A stretch of DNA of 64,000 nucleotides from the NCBI GenBank assembly GCA_000508865.1, contig BAHP02000062.1:26055-90054 (forward strand), given 5' to 3'. The notes beneath the pieces are model-generated. The model worked only from the letters and a program-made list of their open reading frames with translations, did not search any database and had not been told where the DNA came from. The stretch is from Clostridiales bacterium VE202-01 (GTDB taxonomy: Bacteria; Bacillota_I; Bacilli_A; Erysipelotrichales; Coprobacillaceae). How positions within the stretch are numbered: the stretch's first letter is position 1; every line of letters begins with the position of its first letter. Below are positions 23,639-36,542 of this stretch, one piece after another. The translations under genes were made by a program, and so were the position numbers.

Positions 23639-25655
23639 TTAATCAATATATTTATTATTGTTGATCAATTGTTCTTCAATCTCATTAATTAATTTTAAAT
23701 ATGCTGCATCATTAGATTTACTTTCTAATAATTCCTGGGCATCTTTTCTAGTTACTTCTAATATATTAATATCTTTAAAAATATCTCCGATTGCAAAAGC
23801 TGGTAGACCACTTTGTTGATTCCCTAATATTTCACCAGGTCCCCTTATTTTCAAATCATAATAAGAAACCTCAAAACCATCGTGACAATTTTTTAAAAAC
23901 TCTAATCTTTCAATTGCTTCTTTACTAGAAGAATTGCTCAGCAAATAACAATAGCCTTGTTCATGACCACGACCGACTCGGCCTCTTAATTGATGTAATT
24001 GACTTAATCCAAAACGTTCAGCATTATAAATTACGATCCAATTGGCATTACTAACATCAACTCCAACTTCAATAACTGTCGTTGAAACTAAAATTTGAAT
24101 TCGATTATCTTTAAAATCATCCATTGTCTTTTCTTTAGTTTCATCATCCATTTTACCATGAAGCAGTCCTACTGTATAATGATTTTTAAAATAAGCTTTC
24201 ATTCCCTCATAAATACTAGTTGCATCACGGCTATCAATAACATCACTTTCATCAACTAAGGGACATACAACATAACATTGCCCGCCACTAGCTAAATAAT
24301 TTTTTAGTTTATTTAAAATAGGCTTCATACTATGCGATTTTATCACTTCAGTTAAGACCGGTTTTCTTCCTCTAGGCATTGTTTTAATAGTTGAAACATC
24401 CATATCCCCATATAAACTGATTGCTAAAGTTCGCGGAATCGGTGTTGCCGACATAACCATAAAATCTACTTTTTGACCTTTTTCTTTCAATGCTTTACGC
24501 TGGTTTACGCCAAAGCGATGCTGTTCATCTGTTATTACCAAACCAAGATTATGATAATTTACTTTTTCTTGAAATAGCGCATGTGTTCCTACAATAATAT
24601 CTATTTTTCCATCTCTCAAATCTTGATAGATCGCTTGTTTTTCTTTGGTTGACAAATGTCCTGTCAATAAACCTATATTAACACTAGTTTCTTTAAATAA
24701 TTTTATTAATGATTGATAATGCTGTGTTACCAAAATTTCCGTAGGTGCCATCATAGCACCTTGAAATCCTGCTAAATAATTGGCATACAATCCAATTGCA
24801 CCAACTACTGTTTTACCACTTCCTACATCACCCTGAATAAAACGATACATCGTCGTATCTTTTTTTAAATCATTAATTACTTCATCAACTGCTTTCATTT
24901 GGTCATCTGTTAATTTAAAGGGAAGCTTTTTGATAAACTGCTCTAATATTTTTTGATCAATTTTTCTTGACACCAATATTTTTTTTACGTGAGATCTTAA
25001 TGTATTGCATTGTTAATTGAAATTTTAAAAATTCTTCGTATTTTAAATGCCGTGAAGCCTCTTTAATATCATTATTGTTAGCTGGAAAATGAATTAGATT
25101 TAAAGCTAATTCTTTATGAATTAAATGATGTTTGATCAATAAAGAATTAGGTATTTCATCTTGAATATGTCCCTGATAAAATTTTAAAGCTTTTTTCACA
25201 TAATTCTGAAATGACTTTTGTGTTATTCCTTCTTTTAATGAATAAACTGGGGTAATCCCTGCAATTTCATTTAAAGCCTTTAATTTAATGTCACTAGCAA
25301 CAATGCTATTATTGGCACTATTATACTTACCAATTACTGTCAAAATCATCCCTTTAGTCATATTTTTTTTCATAAAATGACGATTAAAAATCGTAATTTT
25401 ATAAATTTCCTGCTGATAAAGAAGTGAAAATGTCAACCTGGATAATCTTCCTTTAAAAAAGACTTTTGGTTCCTCAATTAAAACACCTTCAATAATAACT
25501 TTTTCATTATTTATTAAAGGTGTTTCCTCAATACACTCATAACGATAGGGAAAATGAAGTACCAGATCTCTAAGACTATTTATACCCATCTCATTCAATA
25601 ATTTAATTCTATTTTCAGTTATCTTTATCTGCTGTAAAGGAATTTGTCTTGCCAT
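23639..25655 (-). pseudogene. recG: ATP-dependent DNA helicase RecG, frameshifted
   Basis: RecG remodels stalled forks and Holliday junctions. The N-terminal wedge/OB part (residues 1-232) and the helicase part are in different frames. Helicase motifs are all present: FIQGDVGSGKTV, DEQHRFG, MSATPIPRTLAI, STTVIEVGVDV and QLRGRVGRG. A T8 run at 24979-24986 should be T7, giving 'SRKKILVSRKIDQK' and a continuous protein of about 670 residues, the usual size. As with plsX, the break has the look of a sequencing error. Located just upstream of plsX on the same strand. Confidence 0.9.
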
Positions 25656-25805
25656 AATATCACCATGACTATTGTATATTATTTATCTAAAAATATCTAC
25701 TCCAAACATTTTATTATAACAAAACAACAGCTATTTTTAGCTATAATATCAGCTTTTAGCATACTTAATCATTTATTTTTTTATTAAGACTTTTTTAACT
25801 CTAAT

Positions 25806-25839
25806 AAAAATAAGTTATCATTTAAAATAACTTATTTTT
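25806..25839 (-). terminator. Terminator of the EIIB gene
   Basis: AAAAATAAGTTAT/ATAACTTATTTTT stem overlapping the stop codon of the EIIB gene; U-rich on the minus strand. Confidence 0.75.
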
Positions 25840-26137
25840 CAATCAATTCAATAGCCTGCTTCAATACCGCTTTACCATTCATTTCCAAAAGATCTTTTTC
25901 TTCAATTACGGCAATCGGAATAGAAGTTTTAACAATAGAACGAACTTTTTCAAGATCTCCAGCATTTTGTGGTGCTATTAAAATACAGTCAGCCTCTGCC
26001 CAAGATAACTCGATTGCACTTGAAATTGCTGTCCAAATCATTACATCTATATTTTGTCTATGAGCTTCTTTTTTCATCGCATTAACAAGCATAGTTGTAG
26101 TCAATCCTGACATGCAGCAAAGTAAAATTTTATACAC
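25832..26137 (-). CDS. Lone PTS EIIB, lactose/cellobiose type
   Basis: 101 residues. The phosphorylation loop YKILLCCMSGLTTTMLVNAM with its Cys is that of EIIB-Lac/Cel, followed by APQNAGDLEKVRSI. These proteins pass phosphate from EIIA to sugar entering through EIIC. The GTG at 26137 is the likely start: GGAGGT lies six bases before it, and the upstream ATG overlaps that ribosome site. No EIIA or EIIC gene is near, so it serves a distant permease or has a regulatory role. Confidence 0.82.
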   Translation of the reverse strand: MYKILLCCMSGLTTTMLVNAMKKEAHRQNIDVMIWTAISSAIELSWAEADCILIAPQNAGDLEKVRSIVKTSIPIAVIEEKDLLEMNGKAVLKQAIELIEK

Positions 26138-26301
26138 AATTATACCTCCATACATATTCTTTTATATTATGCAACGATTTTATCACAACGAGACAAAAAA
26201 TACTACTTTTTTATCACAAAAAAAGATAATTATCATTTAATAAAAATAAATATATTATTCACATTCTTTTCACAACCCTGATCTCTCGATTATTCTACAT
26301 T

Positions 26302-26766
26302 TTAACTATTTAATAACTTTGTTAGATCTGCAATCGAAACATCCATTTTCGAAGAAACTTCAGCCATAGTCATACCAGTGGCAAGAAAACGTTTTACAAC
26401 CATTTTCATCTCTTCCCCGACTTCAATAATATGACCATCTAAATCATAAAAACGAATTACCCGCTGTCCCCAGCTATGTTCAACGATTTCACCACAATAT
26501 TCAATATCAGGATATTTTTTCAATTTATCTAAAAAAAGATCAAAGTCCTGTTTTTCAAAGCATATTTCCATATTATTTGATTTTTTTAATACCTGCTCTT
26601 GGGGGATATTAACAAGCCAATCAAAATTTTGTTGTAATGCTAACCCACAAGTAAAAGCAATATTTATCCCATAATCTTGGAATACCTCCAAACCAAATAA
26701 ATCTTCATAAAATTTTCTTGCAGCATTGATATCTGACACTGAAATAACCGTACAATTATATTTCAT
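26302..26766 (-). CDS. VOC/glyoxalase-family protein with C-terminal extension
   Basis: 154 residues. The first 120 form a glyoxalase/bleomycin-resistance fold (SDINAARKFYEDLFGLEV at the start, FYDLDGHIIEVGEEM near the end with the metal Glu). The last 35 residues (FLATGMTMAEVSSKMDVSIA) resemble a helix-turn-helix. Enzyme substrate unknown. The start overlaps the stop of the upstream gene (ATGA), so the two are coupled. Confidence 0.75.
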   Translation of the reverse strand: MKYNCTVISVSDINAARKFYEDLFGLEVFQDYGINIAFTCGLALQQNFDWLVNIPQEQVLKKSNNMEICFEKQDFDLFLDKLKKYPDIEYCGEIVEHSWGQRVIRFYDLDGHIIEVGEEMKMVVKRFLATGMTMAEVSSKMDVSIADLTKLLNS

Positions 26767-27059
26767 ATAAATTTCCCTTCTAATTTTAATCTATTATCAT
26801 TTTCTTCAATTGCCTTTTTAAACTCCTCTGTAACATATATCTTTCGATTAACAAATTCTGGTAATTTAAAAATAATTTTATCTCTTAACTTTGATTTTAC
26901 AAATACATATTGTATAACATCCATCACTCTGTTAAATGATGGATAACGCTTGATTTTAGAACGATCATAATCAAGACAATCAACAACTTCAATCACATTG
27001 ATTACATAAAATATATCATCTTGGTTTTTCATTCGTAATGCTTGGATACGCCCTTTCAT
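26763..27059 (-). CDS. Imm11/DUF1629-like protein, C-terminal part
   Basis: 98 residues: FYVINVIEVVDCLDYDRS, a linker, then IIFKLPEFVNRKIYVTEEFK, the pattern of the C-terminal half of Imm11 (DUF1629) immunity proteins, which protect against polymorphic toxins. The N-terminal half of such a protein is expected just upstream, and the 27056-27368 stretch, in another frame, may be it. No toxin gene is visible. Assignment is by resemblance only. Confidence 0.4.
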   Translation of the reverse strand: MKGRIQALRMKNQDDIFYVINVIEVVDCLDYDRSKIKRYPSFNRVMDVIQYVFVKSKLRDKIIFKLPEFVNRKIYVTEEFKKAIEENDNRLKLEGKFI

Positions 27060-27368
27060 ATATCAAAAGCACCTTTATTTAAGATAAAAGAACTTACATC
27101 CACACTAAATACATCACCAATTTGTTTATTGACTTCATCTTTATATTCGCTTGGCACGATAAAACTTAATTTTCTATCTTTCACTATCTTGCCTTCAAAA
27201 ATATAAGATTTATAACCATTTCTAGGCAATGTCTCATAAGTTCTATAAGTATGTAATTGGTATACTTTTATATTTTTTTCAATGAACGATTGTACAATCC
27301 ATTTTTCTTTTAGTTTGTAGTGCCAGTTTTGGCAGTGAACTAATTACCCGTGAAGTAACAACTTTCAT
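27056..27368 (-). pseudogene. Broken gene of unknown function upstream of Imm11-like
   Basis: ATG 27368 opens MKVVTSRVISSLPKLALQTK, but the frame stops within 90 bases. Another frame codes WHYKLKEKWIVQSFIEKNIK and continues to FSVDVSSFILNKGAFDI before a stop overlapping the next ATG. At least one indel separates the parts. If joined to the following gene it gives about 200 residues, the size of an Imm11-type protein, but the join is uncertain. Confidence 0.4.
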
Positions 27369-27400
27369 AATCTCATCTCACTTTCAAACTACCTGTTAAT

Positions 27401-27844
27401 TTATTTTTCCATAAGATAATTTATTAAAGAAATCCCATTTCTAATTACTTTTTGTTCTTTAATTATCTTATATCCTCTCCTTTCAAAAAAATGCTTTGCT
27501 GTAATAGAAACATGAACAACTTTTTTTCCATTAACTACTTGTTCTAATTTATCACAAATAGCTGTCGCAACACCTCTTCCTTGATAATCTTTATGAACAT
27601 ATAAATGATCAAGATATCCATTTTTATCGATATCTCCAAAACCGATAATAATTTTCTCATCGACTGCTACGACCGTATAATGCTTTAAAAATGATTGATT
27701 CCATTTTTCTAAATCTATATTTCTAGTTGCCCAGACATTTAATTGTTCTTGGTTATAATCTCTTGCGTTAATTGTATGAACGGTATCATAAAATAATCTT
27801 GCTAACTCCTGGCTATCAGATGGCTGATATTTTCTAATAATCAT
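27401..27844 (-). CDS. GNAT-family N-acetyltransferase
   Basis: 147 residues. IIGFGDIDKNGYLDHLYVHK followed by DYQGRGVATAICDKLEQ contains the acetyl-CoA binding Q-x-x-G-x-G/A signature; HVSITAKHFFERRGYKI is the usual C-terminal strand-helix. Similar to the YafP-like group of acetyltransferases. Substrate unknown. Single gene. Confidence 0.88.
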   Translation of the reverse strand: MIIRKYQPSDSQELARLFYDTVHTINARDYNQEQLNVWATRNIDLEKWNQSFLKHYTVVAVDEKIIIGFGDIDKNGYLDHLYVHKDYQGRGVATAICDKLEQVVNGKKVVHVSITAKHFFERRGYKIIKEQKVIRNGISLINYLMEK

Positions 27845-27993
27845 TTTTCTCTCCTAAAATCTAATTTGTTAATTTTATTATAACATCAATAAATACCCAT
27901 GTCATTTTCCAATCCCAATACCAATATCATAAATAGATAATCTAAATTTAATAACTTTTTGTAACCATCGTAATTTTAACTAGTAAGTCAAAA

Positions 27994-28048
27994 AAGAGGC
28001 CTGTATTTAATAGACCCCTAATTGCAATCTATTTCTTTACAGCCTCTT
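27994..28048 (-). terminator. Terminator of the GH63 gene
   Basis: AAGAGGCTGTA/TACAGGCCTCTT arms (one bulge) with a long loop, followed on the minus strand by TTTT. Confidence 0.6.
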
Positions 28049-28053
28049 ATATA

Positions 28054-30840
<2,787 letters not shown>

Positions 30841-30978
30841 TTAATGAATGCGCGCTCTCCACTAAAAAAGCATTAACCACACAAAAAATAATATAAAGAT
30901 AAAAAATCCTTATATGACTTTAGTATAGTTAATGCCTGCCCCACCAGTTACACACTATAAACAACTTTTACACATAAT

Positions 30979-31007
30979 ACATTATCATTGAAAACGCTTA
31001 CTGTCAA
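30979..31007 (-). promoter_or_regulatory. GH63 promoter with cre site in the spacer
   Basis: Minus strand TTGACA (31002-31007), 17-bp spacer, TAATGT (30979-30984). The cre-like TGAAAACGCTTACT (30989-31002) lies inside the spacer, so CcpA would block it when glucose is present. The 305-bp gap 30796-31100 also holds the terminator below and otherwise only a long untranslated leader. Confidence 0.65.
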
Positions 31008-31064
31008 TATAGATAATTAAAATTGTATTATTTTTGATACATTTTTGATAAATTTACTTAAAAA

Positions 31065-31091
31065 CCCGATTAACTTTTAAAGTTGATCGGG
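31065..31091 (-). terminator. Terminator of the surface-protein gene
   Basis: CCCGATCAACTT/AAGTTAATCGGG stem (one mismatch) followed by TTTTT on the minus strand. Confidence 0.85.
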
Positions 31092-31100
31092 TAATATAAG

Positions 31101-33415
31101 CTAATTAGTTTTTAAAAATTTCTTTTTTAAAAGAATTGATGAAACACATAAAGCAATAACATAACTGCATAATCCTAAATCATCACCTGTTTTAACAGCA
31201 GCATTTTGATTATCAAGTAAATCTCCTAATCTATTATTACTAGCACCAGATACAGTAGTACCTGGTTCATTATTGTCTAGCTCAGGTGCTGGCTTCAAAT
31301 CAGGCTTGATTGAATCAGGATCTGTTGTTAAAGTTATCTTTGCAGTTCCAGAAGGAATTCCACTACCTCCCGTTAACTTTACATTTTTAGTAGTGACTAT
31401 TATTTTCTCACCAACAGCATCGCCACCTTTTTTACGATCATTTGGTGATAAAGCTAAACTATCACCACCGTTACTTTCAAGATTAGCTACTGTTATCTTA
31501 CCATAACCAGTAATTCCATCACCGCCATCACCATAATGACCATAACCACCATTAGCAATTAATGTCCCTAAACCAGAAATAATTCCGCCGTTTAATACAA
31601 CACCATTACCACCTTGAACTGATGGATAAAAAATATCTTCTCCTCCACCAGTAGCAGTTAAAATAGCATTTTCTTCAATAATAAGTTCTCCATTAACTAA
31701 GATAGCATTTTGACCTGGTAATGTACCACTGCCATCATCGCCTTGAATAGTATTAGTACCTGACACAGTTACTCTTCCATTTACAATTACAACATTCAAA
31801 TTATCTGGCTTATTAGCACCATCTGTTAAATAGCGACTATTTGAAATAATTTGAGCATCTTTTAAAACACTACCTTCATTCAAGGTTAAAGTATCTGTCA
31901 ATGCTGAAGAGTGTGACATTGTAAACGTTCCACCATTAACCTCAACTGGTCCAAAAGCAACAGAGTCTTTTAAATGTAAACTACCGCCTTTTTCAACAAT
32001 AATTTTTACACTTGAATATATTTTCATGTTTTCAATAGTTACAGAACATCCTGCAGGTATCGTTAAAGTTTCTAAAGCATATCCTTGATTATTACCAATG
32101 ATTCCATATAAACCAGATTCATGTGAACCATAAATATTAGTTAAATTAACTGGTACGATACTATCAGCACATTTAGAAATTTCATATGGTTCCATATCCC
32201 ATGAAGTAATTGTTGGATCTAATGCATCAAACGTTGTTGTAAAGTTTGATCATCTACATAAATACGTAATTGACATTGATTAGATACTACAGTTTGTCCA
32301 CGATCAGTTAATGTAGCTTGAACAGTATATACCCCAGCTTTTTCTGGCGTTCCAGAAACGGCGATTGTACCATTAATATTAATAACATTCATTCCGCTTC
32401 CTTCTGGAGAAATAGAAACAGATAATTTTGCTCCTGAATGTTTATTTTGATAGTTATAGTAATCCAATTTATCAGTTCCTTCTATTACATAAGGAGTTAG
32501 ATAACATTGGTATCCTGTTTGTCCAACAGTTACAGCATCTAAAGAACCTTCTAATGTTAATGATAACTTGTCATTAATTTTTAAAGGTACTGTTTTTTCA
32601 ATAGATACATCTCTTTCATCATCAGATATTGTTTTAATATTAACAGTATAATCCCCAGTATTTACTGGTGTCCCAGTAATTTCAATTTTATTATCAACAA
32701 CACTTGCCTCTAATCCGTTAGTATTAGGTAAAATACTAATTTCTAATGAAGCTTGATCACTGTTTGTTCCCGTTAATTCATATGATAAAGAATCATAATA
32801 TGCTTGCCCTTTGACACCATCTTTTAAAGATGTTGACAACATTGTTAGATTTAAAGGAATAAAAGATGGTTTGGCGTTTCCAATATTTTCTGGTTCAATA
32901 GTTGTTCCAGCATATATTGCTGAGCCGTTATTTTCGATTTTTCCGGTATCAAATGTACAATTAGTAAAAGTTGCTGTTCCATTGTTAGTAACTGTTTGAC
33001 TAAAAATACATGATTCGAACACTACATTTGCTCCTTCTTCAATCAAAAGCCCACTATCAATATCAAATGTAATATTTCTTACAAGAACATTACTATTAGC
33101 ACCAAATTTCATTGTTCCACCACGAACATCTTTAATTGTTCTTTGCATTGCTTTATCTTCAAAAAAGTTTTTTGCCCAGCCTAATAATTGTTCAACATTA
33201 GAGCCAATCGTCGTTGTTCCAACACCTGTTAAATTAGCATTAACTTTAATAATTGATGCATTATTGGACCAGCCTAAATAAGTATCTAAATTATAGCTGT
33301 TATCATCAATAATATATTCATCATTAGCTGCATATACTTTTGTCATACTTGCAGCTGGTTGTAACATCACAACCATAGCTAAAAATAAAGAAAGTATAAT
33401 TTTTTTCATATCCAA
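31101..33415 (-). pseudogene. Wall-anchored beta-helix/Ig-like surface protein, frameshifted
   Basis: First frame: signal peptide (1-29, cut near KVYA), a beta-helix part with repeated NGTATFTNCTF/FESCIF turns, and two Ig-like segments (ITGTPVNTGDYTVNI, VSGTPEKAGVYTVQA) ending at 32219. Second frame: a glycine-rich parallel beta-helix (KGGSLHLKDSVAFGPVEVNG) and the sorting signal AVKTGD, hydrophobic helix and KKKFLKTN tail. One extra A near 32245 (CAACAACG to CAAACAACG) joins them into about 770 residues. An adhesin or glycan-binding role is likely but unproven. Promoter and palindromic operator lie upstream. Confidence 0.75.
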
Positions 33416-33435
33416 TCCTCACTATTTATTTTGTG

Positions 33436-33484
33436 GTTAGCTTAAGCTAACAATAAGTATATTACTACCTCCCCATATTGTCAA
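33436..33484 (-). promoter_or_regulatory. Promoter with GTTAG-N6-CTAAC operator
   Basis: Minus strand TTGACA (33479-33484), 17 bp, TATACT (33456-33461). Four bases downstream lies the perfect 16-bp palindrome GTTAGCTTAAGCTAAC (33436-33451), covering the expected transcription start, the classic position for a repressor site. A similar palindrome precedes apbE. Confidence 0.75.
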
Positions 33485-33557
33485 TAAAAACATGATATTT
33501 TGTTATAAAAAACTAACAAAATAAACTACCTAAATCTAGGTAGTTTATCCGTGTATA

Positions 33558-35975
33558 CTATTTTTCTTCATCTCGTTTTGATTTTCTTACTTTCCATGTA
33601 AGTCCACTTGCTCCAAATGAAGAAATTGCTAGACTCATCCATCCCCAAATACTAGCTGGATCACCCGTTTTTGGATCATTTGAATCTGTTTTGTCACCTG
33701 AATTATCTGGAGAAGCTGTTGATGAATTATTACCATTTGTAATATCACCAGATGGTAAATCATTAGCATTATCAGCTTTTACTAAAGCATCAATTGCACT
33801 TTGTAATGCTTTTGCAATACTATCAACTGATTCTTGAGATTCTTTTGTTTCTAAAATTGTTTTAGCTTCATCAAGAACTATTTGAAGTGTTGACCAGCTG
33901 TCTGCAGTATAATCTGTTTCTTTTAATGCCTCTGCCTTTTCAATAACAGATTGTAGTGCTGCTGTATCAATTTCATCAACTGGCTCATCTTTTGGTGAAA
34001 CTACAGTTCCAGATACTGATGGATATCCAATTGATTGAACATCTAATACATATTCTGCACCAGCATCTGGGAAGACTACTGTCGTATTTCCTCTTGAAGT
34101 TATCTTTGCATCAAAATTTACTGTTCCATCTTCATTGAATACTGCTGTCCCTAGATTGTTTCCTTTTAATGCTGTTCCATTTACACTGATTCCTGATATA
34201 CTGCTTAAATATGTCGCTACATCTAATCCTTCTGGTAATACTAATTTGTTGTCTACTAGTTTTACATCTCCTTCGTTATATCCAGCTGTCAAGATGACAT
34301 TTGCTGTCATATCTTCGTATGACTCATCTGTATATGTCAATGTATATTGTCCGATTCCTGTATTAGCTGTCTTATATACTGTTAAGACATTGTTTTCATA
34401 TTTATAATCTGTTCCGGCAACTAAGCTGTTTCCTTTATAGCTTACTTCTGTCAATTTATAACTGCTTCCTTCTGGTGCCTTTATACTCATTGCCACATTT
34501 ACACCATCTTCATATACCGCATCTTTTCCAGTTGCCTGATATTCTTCATCTAATAATTTCTTACATAATAAGTTTGTATTGATTACTAGATCTGGAGCAT
34601 CTTTGATCAGATATGTGATCTTTGTGATTGTTTTTCCTTGTAATTCTTCATGTCTTAGATAATCGATCGCATTACCTTGAGGAACTTTGAATCCGTCTTT
34701 TACTGCAAAAGCGATTTCTCCACTTCTCAACCATAGATTTTCTAAGTGTTCCATTCCATATTTCTTGCCATCTGATGTCTCAACTACTACACCTTGCATA
34801 TTATCACTTGTTGGTAAATATTCTGATTCGATATCGATTTGATAATGTCCCCAAGTTGTATTTGTAGCAATTTCTGCTGTTGCTTCATTATCTACGACAG
34901 TCTCACTAACCATTGCTCCTAATGTTCCATCACCGTTCAATACTTTATATTCTGTTGGGATCGTATCAGTCACTGTCATATTTTCAATGATTGTCAACAA
35001 CTTATTGTTGCATCCTTTACCTTCTTTGATTGCTTCTTTAGCAGCATTGTATAAAGATTCTGGTACAGCGATATTAACATCTTTTAATCCTTCGATTTCT
35101 ACACCTGAATCACTTTGTGTATAATAAGTAGCTCCTAATTTAGTTGATTTAGTTGTTGTTGCACTACTTACAGCATCATACATACCATCTTTACGATAAT
35201 TAGATGCTGTTACTTTATCTGCTGCTGTTAGATCCATCGTTGATGAAGCTTCAACGTCGTTTAATTCACCGTAATAGAAATCTGCATATGATAGATCTAC
35301 TGTTCCATAAATATAAGGATATTTTTTTACAAGTGCATCTATAGCTGCTGCCAATTCATCAGTTGCTTTTGTAATTTGTTCTTGTGATTCTTTTGCTTCT
35401 AACGCTTGTTTAGCTAAAGTTAATTTTTCTTGTAATGTTGCCCATGATTCAGCAGTATAATTAGTTTCTACTAAAGCTTCTGCTTTTGAAATTTCATTTG
35501 AAAGTTCCTCAGTATCAACTGTTGATGCTTTTTCGGCATTTTCTAAAGCTTTTAAAGCAGCAGCTTTAATGGCAGTAGATGTCCGTGTTGCGCCACTTAC
35601 AGTGTCCCATTGTTCAATGGTAGCTGTAGTTGCATCTTTTCCTTCAATCAGTGTTTTAAATCCTTTGCTTTTGCTGTAAGCTTTATCAAAGTAAGATTTT
35701 GATTCACTGTCAAAATCATTTCCAGTAGTAACATTGACATTAGCAAACTTACCGTTTTCTACTTGTAAGTTTACTGTAATATCATATTCTCCCCATTCTT
35801 CCTCGTTTTCATCGTCTTCTTGAGTCCGCAAAACTCTTTGGGTACTTTGATATGTGCCATCTTTTACAATATCATTAGCACCTATTCCAAAGACTGATGT
35901 TGGGGTAAGTCCCAATGACATTGTAAATGCCATCATGACAGCAAACGGCTTGTTTAAATTCTTCTTGTCTTCCAT
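33558..35975 (-). CDS. Wall-anchored FMN-binding/FIVAR/Tp47-like protein
   Basis: 805 residues. Signal peptide 1-31; FMN-binding domain (about 36-150) with the ApbE flavinylation motif TVSGATRTSTA; FIVAR (155-215); a long region (about 216-665) whose opening IYGTVDLSYADFYYGEL, GMYDAVSSAT, middle and closing blocks follow the T. pallidum 47-kDa lipoprotein; a second FIVAR (680-745); then PKTGD, hydrophobic helix and KRDEEK tail for wall anchoring. Likely a flavin-carrying cell-surface protein receiving electrons from the upstream operon; Tp47 itself is reported as a penicillin-binding protein. Last gene of the redox locus, behind a 50-bp palindrome. Confidence 0.78.
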   Translation of the reverse strand: MEDKKNLNKPFAVMMAFTMSLGLTPTSVFGIGANDIVKDGTYQSTQRVLRTQEDDENEEEWGEYDITVNLQVENGKFANVNVTTGNDFDSESKSYFDKAYSKSKGFKTLIEGKDATTATIEQWDTVSGATRTSTAIKAAALKALENAEKASTVDTEELSNEISKAEALVETNYTAESWATLQEKLTLAKQALEAKESQEQITKATDELAAAIDALVKKYPYIYGTVDLSYADFYYGELNDVEASSTMDLTAADKVTASNYRKDGMYDAVSSATTTKSTKLGATYYTQSDSGVEIEGLKDVNIAVPESLYNAAKEAIKEGKGCNNKLLTIIENMTVTDTIPTEYKVLNGDGTLGAMVSETVVDNEATAEIATNTTWGHYQIDIESEYLPTSDNMQGVVVETSDGKKYGMEHLENLWLRSGEIAFAVKDGFKVPQGNAIDYLRHEELQGKTITKITYLIKDAPDLVINTNLLCKKLLDEEYQATGKDAVYEDGVNVAMSIKAPEGSSYKLTEVSYKGNSLVAGTDYKYENNVLTVYKTANTGIGQYTLTYTDESYEDMTANVILTAGYNEGDVKLVDNKLVLPEGLDVATYLSSISGISVNGTALKGNNLGTAVFNEDGTVNFDAKITSRGNTTVVFPDAGAEYVLDVQSIGYPSVSGTVVSPKDEPVDEIDTAALQSVIEKAEALKETDYTADSWSTLQIVLDEAKTILETKESQESVDSIAKALQSAIDALVKADNANDLPSGDITNGNNSSTASPDNSGDKTDSNDPKTGDPASIWGWMSLAISSFGASGLTWKVRKSKRDEEK

Positions 35976-35993
35976 TTTTCTCTCCTCTTTCTT

Positions 35994-36043
35994 AAAATAT
36001 TAATTAAATAGTTAGAAACTTCTAACTATTTAATTAATATTTT
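35994..36043. repeat. Perfect 50-bp palindrome between operon parts
   Basis: Two 24-base arms, exact complements, separated by AC. It spans the end of the Gx-transporter gene and the leader of the FMN/Tp47 gene. In RNA it is a long AT-rich hairpin that could weaken transcription, stop decay, or set the ratio of membrane to surface proteins. Its centre, GTTAGAAACTTCTAAC, has the same GTTAG-N6-CTAAC form as two operators nearby. Confidence 0.85.
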
Positions 36044-36532
36044 TTGACTTCCTTTACTAACTGTAGGAAGAATCCTTTTAGCAAGAAAGCCAATTAAAAC
36101 TCCGGTTATTATTCCCGCAATCATTAATGGTGGTAAATAATAAATAATCTTATTATTTTGAATGATCAAGATAGCAGCCAAAATTTGTCCAATATTATGA
36201 CTTACACCACCTGCAATACTTATCCCCACGATTGAAAACCCCTTAATATTCTTCAAAAGCAGCATAATAAGATAACTTAAGATTCCACCAGATAAACTAT
36301 ACATTAATGAAAGCCCATTACCAAATAAACATCCCATCAAAAGTATTCTAACTAACGAAATAAAGAATACTTCCTGCGGTTTTAAAATATAAAAACCAAT
36401 CAACACCACTAAATTAGCCAATCCTAGTTTCATTCCTGGTAATCCTACGTTTATAGGAATCAACACCTCGATATAACTAAAAGTCATTGCTAGAGCAACT
36501 AAAATTGCTGCATAAGTCACTTTTCTGCTCAT
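36026..36532 (-). CDS. Gx transporter family membrane protein
   Basis: 168 residues with five to six membrane helices and the pattern of the Gx transporter/heptaprenyl diphosphate synthase component I family (MSRKVTYAAILVALAMTFSY, GLPGMKLGLANL, SLSGGILSYL). The family is common beside FMN-binding and NusG-II genes in Firmicutes; flavin or quinone-precursor transport has been suggested, not shown. ATG 36532 with GGAGGG is chosen over an upstream start overlapping nusG-II. Confidence 0.75.
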   Translation of the reverse strand: MSRKVTYAAILVALAMTFSYIEVLIPINVGLPGMKLGLANLVVLIGFYILKPQEVFFISLVRILLMGCLFGNGLSLMYSLSGGILSYLIMLLLKNIKGFSIVGISIAGGVSHNIGQILAAILIIQNNKIIYYLPPLMIAGIITGVLIGFLAKRILPTVSKGSQKILIK

Positions 36533-36542
36533 TTTTACCCTC

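Noticed and set aside
23382..24986. A8 slippery runs in plsX and recG as programmed frameshifts
   Set aside because: Neither family is known to use frameshifting, no stimulatory structure was seen, and the same fault recurs in an unrelated kinase.
33436..33451. GTTAGCTTAAGCTAAC as a DtxR/IdeR iron box
   Set aside because: Half-sites look alike, but the 6-bp spacing does not match the DtxR consensus; left as an unnamed operator.
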